This document shows positions 11,523 through 21,031 of a stretch of DNA of 64,000 nucleotides, one piece after another (position 1 is the first letter of the stretch; each line of letters opens with the position of its first letter). Below the pieces are notes generated by a model. It ran no database searches. It was given only the letters and a program-made list of their open reading frames with translations, and was not told where the DNA came from. The DNA comes from Capitulum mitella. Its lineage: Eukaryota; Arthropoda; Thecostraca; Pollicipedomorpha; Pollicipedidae. The stretch covers positions 27,210,307 through 27,274,306 of the forward strand of contig CP099842.1 in NCBI GenBank assembly GCA_030062745.1, written 5' to 3'. The translations under genes and the position numbers were made by a program.

Positions 11523-12935
11523 CTAGAATCGGAGAGGGTTGCTGGGCTGGGAGTAGTCGTAGCCGCAGGTGGCCTGCACGACCTTGGTCTGGACGACGGT
11601 GCTGACTCTCGGCTGGGTGACGACGCTGGTCCGGCTAACGACGCGCGTGTTGACGCGGGTCTGGTAAATGACGTTGGTGGAGCCGGGCGTGCGCTGGGTC
11701 TGCGTGACGGTGACGTAGCGCGTCTGCGTGACGGTCTGGCCCGGGATCTGCTGGGTGCGCGTCACGGTGACCGTCTGGTAGTTGGTCTGCTGGACGGTGC
11801 GGGTCACGAACACGTTCTGGGTCTGCGTCCTGGTGACGGCGACGTTCTGGACGCTGGTGACAGTGCGCTGCACCACCTGGGTCTGCACGTTCGTCTGCAC
11901 GTTGGTGATGAAGCGCACCACGGTGGAGGTCACCACCTGCGGCACGAGCTGCGTGCTGACCACCTGGCTGGTGCGCGTCTGCACCTGGGTGCGGGTGATG
12001 TAGATGGTCTGAGCCGGCAGCTGCTGCACCTGCGTCTGGACGCGCTCCTGCGGAAAAGGGGCAGAGGTCAGAGAGCGGCCCCGGCAGCGCGTCACGCGTC
12101 ACGCCGGCCAGAGCTGAGGGCCGACCGATAGGCGGGTCGGCGTCTCTTCCGCGCCCGCCAAAACAAGCCAGAGTGCACAATGCCAGTATCGGCCGACAGT
12201 GAGAGCAGGGTTCGCCCCGTACGGGACGAACCCGCGGCGTCCAGAGCCGACGGGGGGGGGGGGGCTGCCGACGCGGCTCACCTGGGTGGAGGTGACGGTG
12301 CGCACGACCGTCTGGGCCGGCAGCGTCTGCGTCTGCGTCACGGTGTTGGTGATGACGCGCTCCTGGACGCGCGTCTGGTCGGGCTCCCGCTGGGTGACCA
12401 CCCGGGTCTGGGTGGACACCTGGGGCACGGTGCGCGTCACGCGCACCACCTGGGTCGACACCTGGGTCTGGTAGATCACCGACTGCGACACCTGCGTCTG
12501 GAGCTGAGTGCGCGTCTGGAAGATGGTGCTGACCACGGTCACGGGGCGGGTGACCACCTGGGTGACGTAGCGGTCCGGGCCGCGCTGCGTCCGCACCACC
12601 TCGCGGGTCTGCACCACCGTGCTGACGATCTGCTGCGTGCGCGTGCTGGCCACCACTTGGGAGGAGACCACCGTGCGCGTCACGAACGCCGGCACCACCT
12701 GCGTCTGGGTGACGTACCGGGTCGAGACAACGGGCACCACCCGGGTGGTGTACGTCACGCGGTCGACGGTGTTGACGACGGTGGAGGTGCGGTAGATGGT
12801 CCTCGCGTCCGGGCACGATGTGGTCGTCTTCTCGTAGGTGGGGTCAGGGGGCGGCAGGTACGACTGCTCGCCGCCGTACTGCGGCAGGGCGCCAGCCGCC
12901 GCCAGCAGGCAGGTCAAAGCCAGGAAGCCGCGCAT
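11523..12935 (-). CDS. Gene A: secreted Val/Thr/Gln/Arg-rich repetitive protein, YLPPP / GYDY type (spliced)
   Basis: CDS joins 12935-12282 and 12047-11523 on the minus strand, giving 392 aa. Residues 1-17 form a signal peptide (M-R-G-F then a Leu/Ala core ending AAAGA). YLPPP is at 26-30, then a single Cys at 41 followed by RTIY. About 337 residues of short V/T/Q/R modules follow (VTRTQ, QTRYVT, PGQTVTQT, VVPAFVTRT). The second mature Cys (379) sits in a GYDYSQPSNPLRF tail. Alternating hydrophobic and polar residues suggest beta-rich fibre, and the two Cys could clasp or cross-link the ends; both points are inference. YLPP and GYxYxxP motifs occur, from memory, in arthropod low-complexity cuticle/matrix proteins, so an extracellular structural role is likely. 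The start is the first ATG after an acceptor (TTGCAG, then A-ATG). It lies downstream of paralog B. No enzyme motif is seen. The reading frame and composition are strong; the family name is uncertain. Confidence 0.85.
12048..12281 (-). other. Gene A coding intron (phase 0)
   Basis: On the minus strand the donor reads CAG|GTGAGC (exon end 12282) and the acceptor TTTTCCGCAG|GAG (exon start 12047). The V/T/Q/R composition stops at the donor and resumes in the same frame at the acceptor, so the intron is phase 0. It is 234 nt, a multiple of three, but has an in-frame stop at 12099-12101, so retention would truncate the protein after about 60 unrelated residues. It contains a 12-G run on the plus strand. 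Paralog B has no intron in its coding repeat. Confidence 0.85.
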
Positions 12936-13125
12936 TCTGCAACAGGAGGAAACCATCAGACAGGAGGCGGCGGCAGCCGCTCGCGCGAACCTGGCTCGTT
13001 GACGGCAACAGTCGGGCGCACTCGCACCCAAGCACGCACTCACGCACACAGACGCGGAAGGGCTGCTTACCTGCGGTGAAGATCGGGCGTTCTCGTGCTG
13101 TCGCCTTCGACGGGGAATAAGGATC
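12936..13125 (-). other. Gene A 5' region: non-coding exon 1 and intron 1
   Basis: A donor CCGCAG|GTAAGC ends a putative first exon at 13071, and an acceptor CTGTTGCAG ends at 12937, one base before A-ATG. Intron 1 is therefore 134 nt (13070-12937). Exon 1 would run from about 13125 to 13071 (about 55 nt) with no ATG. The same layout is found in gene B, which supports the model. The transcription start is inferred only from its distance to the TATA-like box. Confidence 0.65.
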
Positions 13126-13148
13126 GTCGTGCTTTCGATTTTTACACG

Positions 13149-13156
13149 CTTTTATT
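13149..13156 (-). promoter_or_regulatory. TATA-like box of gene A, overlapping a possible poly(A) signal of gene B
   Basis: The minus strand reads AATAAAAG here, one base from the TATAAAAG consensus and about 30 nt upstream of the inferred exon 1 of gene A. The first six bases are also AATAAA, the only such hexamer seen about 180 nt downstream of the gene B stop. Either role, or both, is possible. Confidence 0.5.
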
Positions 13157-13333
13157 TATCCTTTCGATCGCGAAGTAATTACATTGCAGCCGATGGTGGT
13201 GGTCAGTGGTCAGGTGTCGCGGCTGGCACACATTCAGTGTAATCGCTGGCTGGCGCACGCATAACTTATCCGCCTGTCAATCTGGATCGTCTCGCCTCCT
13301 CCGCCGGAGCCGGTGGCCGTCGCGGCGGCGCTC

Positions 13334-14524
13334 CTAGATGATCAGCGGGTTGCGGGGCGCGTCGTAGTTGTAGCCCTCGCACGGCTTGGTGCTGACCACA
13401 ACTCGGGTCACCACGGACGGCTGGATGCGGGTGGAGGTGACCACCTGGGTCCTCGTCTGCTCCACCACCCGGGTGCTGGTGATGACGACGTCCTGGCCGG
13501 GAACGGTGACGTACTGCACCTGGGTGCTGACCACGCTGCGCACCACGTTCTGGCCCGGGACGGTCTGGACGACGGTGCGCGACTGGGTGAGCACCACCGG
13601 CACCGTCACCACCCGGGTGCTGGTGCTGGTGACGTAAGCGGGCACCACCTGCGTGCTGGTGACGTAGCGGGTCTGCGTCTGCGTCTGCTGCACCGTGCGC
13701 GTCACGTACTGCACCTGCGTGCTGGTGATCTGGATCTGACGCGTGCTGACCTGCGGCACCTGGACGACGCTCGTCCGCAGCACGACCTGGGTGGAGTCGA
13801 CGACGCGCGTCGACGTGACGGTCGGGCCCGGCACCTGGCGCGTGACCACGCGGGTCACGTACTGGATCTGGGTCTGCACGCGCGTGACGGCCGGCGGCTG
13901 GTAGGTGGTGACGCGCGTCTGCTGCACCTGGCGCGTGACGGTGTTCACCACCGTTCTGCCGGGAACGCGCTCCGTGCGCGTGACGTAGATGATCTGCGGC
14001 ACGACCTGCGTCTGGGTCTGCGTGACGGTCTGGACGACGCGCTGGGTCTGCGTCACGCGCTGGACGACGGTGGTGGTGCGCGTCTGCACCTGCGTCCGGG
14101 TGACATAGTTGACGGCGGTGCGCACCTGTTCCTGCGTCTGGGTGATGGTGTTGCCGGGCACGCTGACCGTGCGCGTGACGGTGCGGTCGATGTTCTGGGT
14201 TCGGACGACGGTGCGCACCACCACCGACTCGACTCGGCTCAGCTGGGTGGTGAAGACGGTGCTTGGCACCGTCCTGGTGACCACGCGCTGCTGCGTGATC
14301 ACCTGCGGCACCGTCGACACGGCCGTGCTCGTCACGATGTTGGTCCGCACTTGCGTCACGGTGCGGACGATGGTCCTGTCCTTCTCGCAGGTGACGTAGT
14401 TGGGCGGCGGGTTGGAGGTGTCGGGGGGCGGCAGGTAGCCGTCAGCCAAGTCCAGGGCGCTGGAGAAGCCAGACTGGGCGCTGGCCGTCGCCAGCAAAAG
14501 GGAGGAAACCAGAATCCGCCACAT
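13334..14524 (-). CDS. Gene B: secreted Val/Thr/Gln/Arg-rich repetitive protein, YLPPP / GYNY type
   Basis: A single coding exon of 396 aa. Residues 1-16 are a signal peptide (M-W-R-I-L, hydrophobic core, ATASA). YLPPP is at 30-34, a Cys at 46 lies in CEKDRTI, and V/T/Q/R modules run to the second Cys (382), which starts the CEGYNYDAPRNPLII tail. Recurrent pieces include VPGxTV (five variants: VPGNT, VPGRT, VPGPT, VPGQN, VPGQD), QVQYVTRT and TSTQVVPAYVTST; the last matches VVPAFVTRT in gene A. The mature protein has exactly two Cys, 336 residues apart (338 in A). The longer upstream reading frame was rejected because CTGTTCCAG|A-ATG is an acceptor directly before this start. Likely an extracellular matrix or cuticle structural protein and tandem duplicate of A. 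Codons are strongly GC-ending, which also opens a long spurious antisense frame. Confidence 0.87.
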   Translation of the reverse strand: MWRILVSSLLLATASAQSGFSSALDLADGYLPPPDTSNPPPNYVTCEKDRTIVRTVTQVRTNIVTSTAVSTVPQVITQQRVVTRTVPSTVFTTQLSRVESVVVRTVVRTQNIDRTVTRTVSVPGNTITQTQEQVRTAVNYVTRTQVQTRTTTVVQRVTQTQRVVQTVTQTQTQVVPQIIYVTRTERVPGRTVVNTVTRQVQQTRVTTYQPPAVTRVQTQIQYVTRVVTRQVPGPTVTSTRVVDSTQVVLRTSVVQVPQVSTRQIQITSTQVQYVTRTVQQTQTQTRYVTSTQVVPAYVTSTSTRVVTVPVVLTQSRTVVQTVPGQNVVRSVVSTQVQYVTVPGQDVVITSTRVVEQTRTQVVTSTRIQPSVVTRVVVSTKPCEGYNYDAPRNPLII

Positions 14525-16575
14525 TCTGGAACAGAGAGGAGGTACATGGGGAGTCAGTGATTGGACCTTATGGCTGTGACTCAAAGCTTTGCAAGGCGTC
14601 GGGCAGTGGGCACTAAAGTCCAATCACTTCTCTCACCGGCATGTATCTCTCTCTATCCCAGCTGTGTGGTTGCGGGTATGCATCGGTAAGCCAGGTATGA
14701 GATTGATGGACTTTACTGCCCACGTCGTCTGGGAGCAGCTGGCGGGCGGGCCGGCCGGCGGCCGGCTCCTGCCAGCCGATCCGAGCCGGCCCGCGCGCGC
14801 ACCACCGCCAGCCGGACCGCGCCGGCTCGTTCGAACGAGCCTCGTCGCAACAAGCTCGACAGAGTCCGCGTTGGCCAACATCCGAAAGTGAAATGCCTCG
14901 CGCAAAAACCGGCGCGGGCGCGCCGCGGCGCGTCGCGTGTGCAACAACAATGGAGAGGCAGAGGGCCTCCTCCCCTCTCTCTCCGGCGGCGAGAGATTGC
15001 ACGCGGCGCGCGCCGCACGCAAAAACGTCGGCGGCGGCGCGCCGGCCGCCGGCCGTCAGCGCCGGCCGCCGGCGCGTCGCGGAAGCCGCGGCAAAAAGGC
15101 GCCGTCGCCCGAAACGGAAAACAGGCCGCGGCTCTCCGAGTGGCCGCCACGCGACGCCTGAGCGCGCCAGGGGCCGTGAGGAGCCGTCCGAGCTCCGCCC
15201 AGCGTCCGTCAGGACACGCCCCAGCGCCTGCCGGGCCGGACGGAGACGGCTGAGCGTCCCCCGGCGGCCGCCGCCGGGCACTGGAGCGGCGAGGACCTCA
15301 CAACGGCCCCGGGAAGCCATGAGCGCCAAGTAGAACCTCCGGATGGCTCTATGTGCATCTGAGAGGGACATCTGAGTGTCTCGAATTGATTGTCAAAGAA
15401 CATCCGAGAGCCCTCAGAGGGGCTAAACGACACGCACACGCACACGAGCGTCTCCAAATGACTGAACTCACGCTCAGGTGTTCACGTTTGTGAAGGCGGC
15501 GTTCAGGTGCAAAACGCTCGCCAGACGGCAATCAGCCCCCGTTCAGATTGGTAAAATCGTTTGGATCACAGCCAAATCAGCCACCACGGTGTTAAAGGCC
15601 AGGTGCCAACGGGGCTCTAACTTGAACTATTAGATTAAAATCAGCCATCGCCCTGACCTCAAGCGTAAGTCAACGGCTGAGTCCCGCTGTTGTAACGGCT
15701 AGGGAACACCGGCGCAGCAGCCGAGTAAAATGGCTTTCAGTTTATTTATTAAAACTTGCAAAATCTAATGAACTAAACTGGACGGGAAACTTACGCAAAG
15801 TTGCATTGTTCCAAAGTAATGGCTAATTTTTCTGACGTCAGCATGGACGTCATTTAGGCAATTGCAAAAAATTGGGTGTCTTGCGTTTGACAGTCATAAC
15901 CAAACGCTGCGGTAACGAAAAAAGGAAGTCTTGCCGAGAATATAACATGCAAAAACCAGGCATCCTGGATTCACAAATTAGCTCGCTTTTATGGTGATTT
16001 TTATCGTTTTTTTGTGACACGACGTCAGTAGATGAGAGTTGTACTCCAGTAACACGCTACTGGCACTGGGCTTTTCGCGAGACTTAAAAAGTGTTCGTTA
16101 ACATTAACGCTTCTTTTAAATTTTGATGCTCGAAAATTCTTCATTAAAATTGTTTCAGACGGACAATAGTTGTGACGTTTGTAAAAACGGACGAATTTAA
16201 TAATGCTCCTATTGATTGTTACAAACTGCACTTTGCTTTGAACTCGCAGAGATGAATTCCATTAGACGTCGGGACGGCGCAAAGGTCGGCCGAAAATTCG
16301 GAACCGCGCTCTTCCCGGGCGCACGCGGCGGGCGCGGGCGGCGCGTCACTGAAGCACGGAGCTGGAGGCCGGCCGGCGTCGGAGCCGGAGCCTGGCCGGC
16401 GCCGGCGGAGCCCGCGGAGCCTCGGGCCGCGCCGGGTCAGGCCGCGAGGCCGGCCGGCCTCCAGGCACCTCCTCCACGGCCACCTCGACCAGCGCAGGTC
16501 ACTCTCACGCCGCCCCGGAGCACTCACCTGGGGCTTTCTTGGGTACACACTGAGTAGATGGCAACTACCCGAATG
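14525..16575 (-). other. Gene B 5' region: non-coding exon 1 and 2-kb intron 1
   Basis: On the minus strand a donor CCCCAG|GTGAGT ends exon 1 at 16528, and the acceptor CTCTGTTCCAG ends at 14526. Exon 1 would be about 48 nt (16575-16528), without ATG, starting at an initiator-like CACATT about 30 nt from the TATA box. Intron 1 is about 2.0 kb (16527-14526). It contains a GC-rich block at about 14740-15330 whose open frames in both directions look compositional, not coding. Confidence 0.65.
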
Positions 16576-16600
16576 TGCGGATCCACCCGGGCTCGGCGGC

Positions 16601-16606
16601 TTTATA
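16601..16606 (-). promoter_or_regulatory. TATA box of gene B
   Basis: The minus strand reads GGTATAAAGCC. A CACATT initiator-like site lies about 30 nt downstream and the exon 1 donor GTGAGT 75 nt downstream. TATA, initiator and donor in the expected order and spacing make this a good core promoter. Confidence 0.7.
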
Positions 16607-17000
16607 CCTCAGCGAGACGCGTCACCGGCGGGGGAGGGGGCGGCCAGGGGGCGGGCTTCGGCCCTCCGGCTCGTGAAGATCAGTCGCTGACCTTGCCGGC
16701 CCGGGAGAAAGTACCGGGATTCCAGCGGGCTGGCCGGCGGAGAGGAGCCGGTGCCTTCGGCGCGCTGCTGCCGCCTGGCGGCGCGTCGCCGCCGCCGCCG
16801 CCGCCGCCGCCGCCGTTCGGGTCGTTACCTCTGTGGCGCACGTGCGTCGTGCAGTGGCGGCCGGTGGTGACGTGCTGACGGCCGGCGGGTGCTGACGGCG
16901 GCCGACATCACGCCGAGGCGAGGCGAAGCTCCCTGCGGCTCGTCCGGGCTCGTCTGAGGCCCGCGGCCTCTCGTGACGTGACGAACGAGACATTGTCGGC
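16607..17000. other. GC-rich upstream region of gene B with (GCC)n
   Basis: CpG-rich sequence directly upstream of the TATA box, containing a GCC trinucleotide run at about 16786-16815. It is probably promoter-proximal. The open frames across it on both strands are low-complexity Gly/Ala/Arg/Pro and are not supported as genes. Confidence 0.4.
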
Positions 17001-18548
17001 TGTGTGCCGCGAGACGACGCCTCGTGTTGCGCCAGTTTCGCCGCTCGTTTGCAGCGTCATGAGTGCTGCCGTGTCATTCTGCTGTTGTGAAGGCCGCGCA
17101 GTAGTCTCTTTGCAGTTTGGCGACACTTGGCACTTCAGGCACCTAATTTTTTGTTATAGCATGAATAGCCTTTGATCATGATATGACTGGATTAAAATGT
17201 TGTAAACAAATGCGTTGCAGACCTTTGGGATACATGTCACTAGTTATTCTTGTCCATGATCAAAGTGTTGTTTATGTAGTATCAAAGTGTTGTAACTGAG
17301 CACAATTCTGTTCAGTTTTGTATTCTTGCTTTCTTAAGGGAACGTGTTCATAATCCTGGGCCAATTAACACCTCATGAGCCAATAACTGAGAAGCATGTT
17401 CTTAAGACATCGAGAGTTCAAACGTCGCAGAAGCGAGAAAAAATTACGAATGGTAACCCAGTTCATAATTTTCAATAGCCTCTTCACGTAAAACTACATT
17501 CGAGGCTCGAATGCTGAAAAAGCCGATGGATTCTCATAAAACTTTGATGCGTTGTAACCTTTGCCTGTATGTGTGCATAGGCGTGGGGACGGAGGATAAC
17601 TCCCACTTTTGTAAATTTAACGCTATTCTTATGAGGAAAAATCTCCTTAGCCCGCGTTTTTTTTTTAATGCTCGGGCGATCCTGCTTGCGTCTCTGTACA
17701 CTGTTGTGCAAATATTGTCACGTTGTGGCTGAGAAACATTTTTACCTCGATCAAAAGTCTCTTCATCGTACGTTTAATGGTTTGCCTACACCTCTACCAT
17801 CACAATCCAGTAGTTGTGTTTTTGCCGTATTCCTTGCATGACTGCATAAAGCACTCTCGAATGCCTTTCATTTGGCACGCTCGCGCATAACTTTACATTT
17901 TGTTACCAAATGTTACCAGATACTTCACGCTGAGATGCGAGCAAGACATGAAATCTACGCTCTGCTACATTGTTCCCGTAGCTCTTGTGAAGGAACTTGC
18001 GTATGAAGAATGCTGTAGTGCTGAGTGCGGCAATCGTGCAGGAAACACCGTCTGATTTCTGCCCAGTGGTTGTGCGCTTTCAAATACATGTGAACATCGT
18101 TCTCACTGTGTCCGTGAGAGGGATGACTCATTAATAAACGAGGAAAAAATATAGCATTTCGCCTTCTGAAAAACAACATAGACATCAAACCGAAAGTGCA
18201 AATGCAAGGCAGATGCTGAAATGCAGAAAGACGTCTTGTTTTGATGGTTACGAAATGAAGTTATTCGGGTTTACCGTTAACATTTGATGCAGTCATTACC
18301 AGAGATTCATAATGATGCGGAAAGCCGTAGGTATAGGCGGTTCTGTGAGCCCTCGAAACTGCCTCTCTCCCAAAACAAAAACCTTCCTTTCATTCTCAAA
18401 AGGACTTCTTACTTCCTAGCTCAGTAATTTCAAAGGAACGGGTTCTTTTTGTAACAGATAAGACGGCTTTGGTACGAAATTCCCGTGGTTGCGTGTTTCA
18501 GTGATGACAGCTTACGGCTTAAAAACGCTGGCCGTGACATTTGAGACA
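17000..18548. other. Gene-free stretch, nothing recognised
   Basis: AT-rich upstream of gene B; no coding composition, repeat or domain seen. Confidence 0.4.
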
Positions 18549-18582
18549 GCGTTAACCCCTACCCGCAGGTAGGGGTTAACGC
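18549..18582. repeat. Perfect 15-bp hairpin containing TTAACCCC
   Basis: Arms GCGTTAACCCCTACC and GGTAGGGGTTAACGC match perfectly around a CGCA loop. The TTAACCCC start resembles the TTAA|CCC ends of the larger elements in this window, so it may be two abutted element ends or a small independent palindrome. Confidence 0.8.
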
Positions 18583-19959
18583 AAACTGGAAAATCCCCAA
18601 ACTGGATTGCATTCCGGGTCAGTTTCCAGAATAAATAGGATTTCTTTACGCCAGGCTGATGTTTGCCCTTCTAACCTCTCTTGTCTAATCCTTAGTTGCG
18701 CTCTTCTTGGCTAAAAACGCCCTTCGCCACGCAGAAAGCTCCAGCGAACTCTTCTGTAAAAACTAGCATGAAGCAGGTTTATTGTACAAGCTAAATGGAG
18801 CGACCTACACTGCTCGATCCCGCACATGTATGAGAAGAACCTTTTGGGTGCTATCAGGCGGAAACACAGCCAAAGCCACCACAGGGAGGGGGCGTGGCCA
18901 CGAATTGTACAACGCCTCCTTCCGGAGGAAGTGGGCTGCACACAAAAATTCGAGCAATCAAAAATGTAATTCAGACAGAGTGGGCGAGCAAAGAGTGAGA
19001 ACGCCTTCATACAGTCGATGAAAACCATGACTATGAACGCTTGCTTGCTTGAATGGAATTTACAAACAAATTTTGATTTGCGCTTCTTGACCAACAATCT
19101 GATTCTCAGGAGTACGTCCTAAAAACTGCTTAGTGGTTCGTCTGGATTTAAACCCGTAATAAAATTTACAAATTTGTGAAAACCCACTTATGTGGGAATA
19201 TTAATAGTTCCGAGACACTTAAACGCACATTATATGAGGAAATTCCTGATGCAACTCCCCAACGAAAAACTGGATCTTGCACATATTCTGTTAATTACAT
19301 TGCTCTCCGCCAATGATACTCTTTGTGTCTTCGTGTTCTAATAACTGCATGGCTGTTTGCCAATGAGATCTTTTGTATCTTCGTTTTATGAGCTGATGTT
19401 TTCACAGCTGGCCGATTTTGTGCGGCGGCCTGTCATCAGACGGCTTAGTCGGTGGAGACAGCTTTGCAGGGAACGCAAAATGATAAAAAAATTCGATCGC
19501 TGAACAAAGCATTTCACTGTTCCAAAATAGACTAAAACTAGCTCAATGTGCATCAAGTTAAGAAAAAATCCCTTTAAAAACATCGCGGCTTAGGATCTGA
19601 CAAGTAACACTAAGGCAAAACATCAGGAATCAGCCAAAAATGAAGGTGGTGGGAATGGAAGCAGCAAATGTATGCATCAAACTACATATTTATGCAAATA
19701 CAATTGATACATGGTCCGTCAGCGACATGAAGCCAATGATACTGACCTAACTAGCCATCTTGCCACAGCCGTTTAATAAAATTCTTCGAATTATCCAACA
19801 GCTAGAGCTTTCTAAAATCGCGCTTTAGCAGCACCATACCCAAGTGTTAATTTCCATTAAACACCTGGTGTGTTCCGATTAAAGAAGCCGACAGGGTGAT
19901 TTGAGGCAGGCTAGTCAGGTCCGACCGATCCGGATCCAGAGCCGTCCACCTCCGTCGCT
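18583..19959. other. Gene-free stretch, nothing recognised
   Basis: Ordinary AT-rich background without a recognisable gene or repeat. Confidence 0.4.
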
Positions 19960-20960
19960 CCAGGTGTGTACCTCACTGACGGCGGCCACCGACCAGCCGT
20001 CTGCCCGTGCCTGAGTCGCTCGACTCGGACTCAGACTCCACTGCCAGCAGCAGCCACTCCCCTGCTGGTCCCGGCCGAGCCGGGCAGCGGACCGGCGCCG
20101 TGTCCGCCCCCCGCCGCTCGTTCAATTCCGAAGTGGCGAACCTTGACCGGCCCGCGCCGGCCCTGCGGGCCGGACCGCTCTGTGTTTGCACGGGCCTTGG
20201 CGCCGACTCGCCGTGTTTGCGCCTCACGCAGGCGGCGCGGCAGCCGTCGGCCCCGGCCGTCCGTCGCGGCTCGTCGGCCGGAGCCGGCTAAGCAGGGCGG
20301 AGACGCACAGCCGACGGCTCGGCGACGGCCGGTCGGCCGCGGGGCCCGGCGCTGCAGACTGGAAAAACCCACCGTCTGGCTGGTGACCGGGCCGCGCGTG
20401 ACCCGCTCCCTACGGGGCCCGACCGGGCTGCAGGGGTCTGCTGGCCCGCCGACACCGACGCGAGGGGCCAACCCTCGTGAGGGGCCGGCCCGCGCGAGCC
20501 GAAACGCCGCCGCGCGAGTACGGGCCTGGGAACGGCTGCGGCCGGTGCGTTGCTTCAGCGTTGCACAAATGCCGCAGCGCTTCTCATGAACTGCGGGGCT
20601 CGGGCCCGCTAGTCGGCGGCGCGTTTTTAAAGGAGAGGTCCGCCGGCTCGAGGAGGTGCGCGTACCGCACGGGGCCTTAATGATGGGAGGATGCATGGGG
20701 GCTGCGCAGCGCCGTGACTTTTCCGACAGCAACGGGCCATTGTCGGTCCTGTCGCCTGCAGGGAAGCCGGCCGCAGTGCAAAGGTGAGTTCACGACCCGC
20801 CCGGCGAGCGACCTCTGCAGGAAACCTGGACGACCCGGCAGCGTGCCGGTCTTCCCGCCTGGGCGGGCCCTCCTGCTCCCAGCTGCACCGGCCTGCGCGT
20901 CGTGAGCCGTTGCTCGTCCACGGGCACTTACGAGAACGCCAGGGCCCGTGCTTGTCTTCT
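19960..20960. other. GC- and CpG-rich island
   Basis: Strongly CpG-rich with overlapping low-complexity frames on both strands. A plus-strand AAAG|GTGAGT donor-like site lies at about 20779-20788, and TTTTTAAAGG is at about 20625, so a first exon of an unseen gene is conceivable but unsupported. Confidence 0.35.
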
Positions 20961-20976
20961 GGGAATAGGTAGCAGA

Positions 20977-20978
<2 letters not shown>

Positions 20979-21019
<41 letters not shown>

Positions 21020-21031
21020 CCCTCTCTCTCT
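20979..21031. repeat. (CT)n microsatellite
   Basis: About 50 bp of CT dinucleotides interrupted by one G and a short C run. Confidence 0.9.

Noticed and set aside
12180-13079. 299-aa plus-strand frame, and a 393-aa minus-strand frame at 11635-12816
   Set aside because: Antisense and shifted shadows of gene A. The 393-aa frame runs through the intron and has no signal peptide or repeat of its own.
13313-14560. 415-aa open frame on the plus strand
   Set aside because: It is the exact antisense of gene B. GC-ending codons for V, T, Q and R keep the opposite strand open, giving His/Asp/Arg/Gly noise without start context or splice logic.
14524-14623. Longer start for gene B (33 extra residues)
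   Set aside because: A splice acceptor (CTGTTCCAG) lies directly before the internal ATG, and a signal peptide begins there. The extension is intron sequence.
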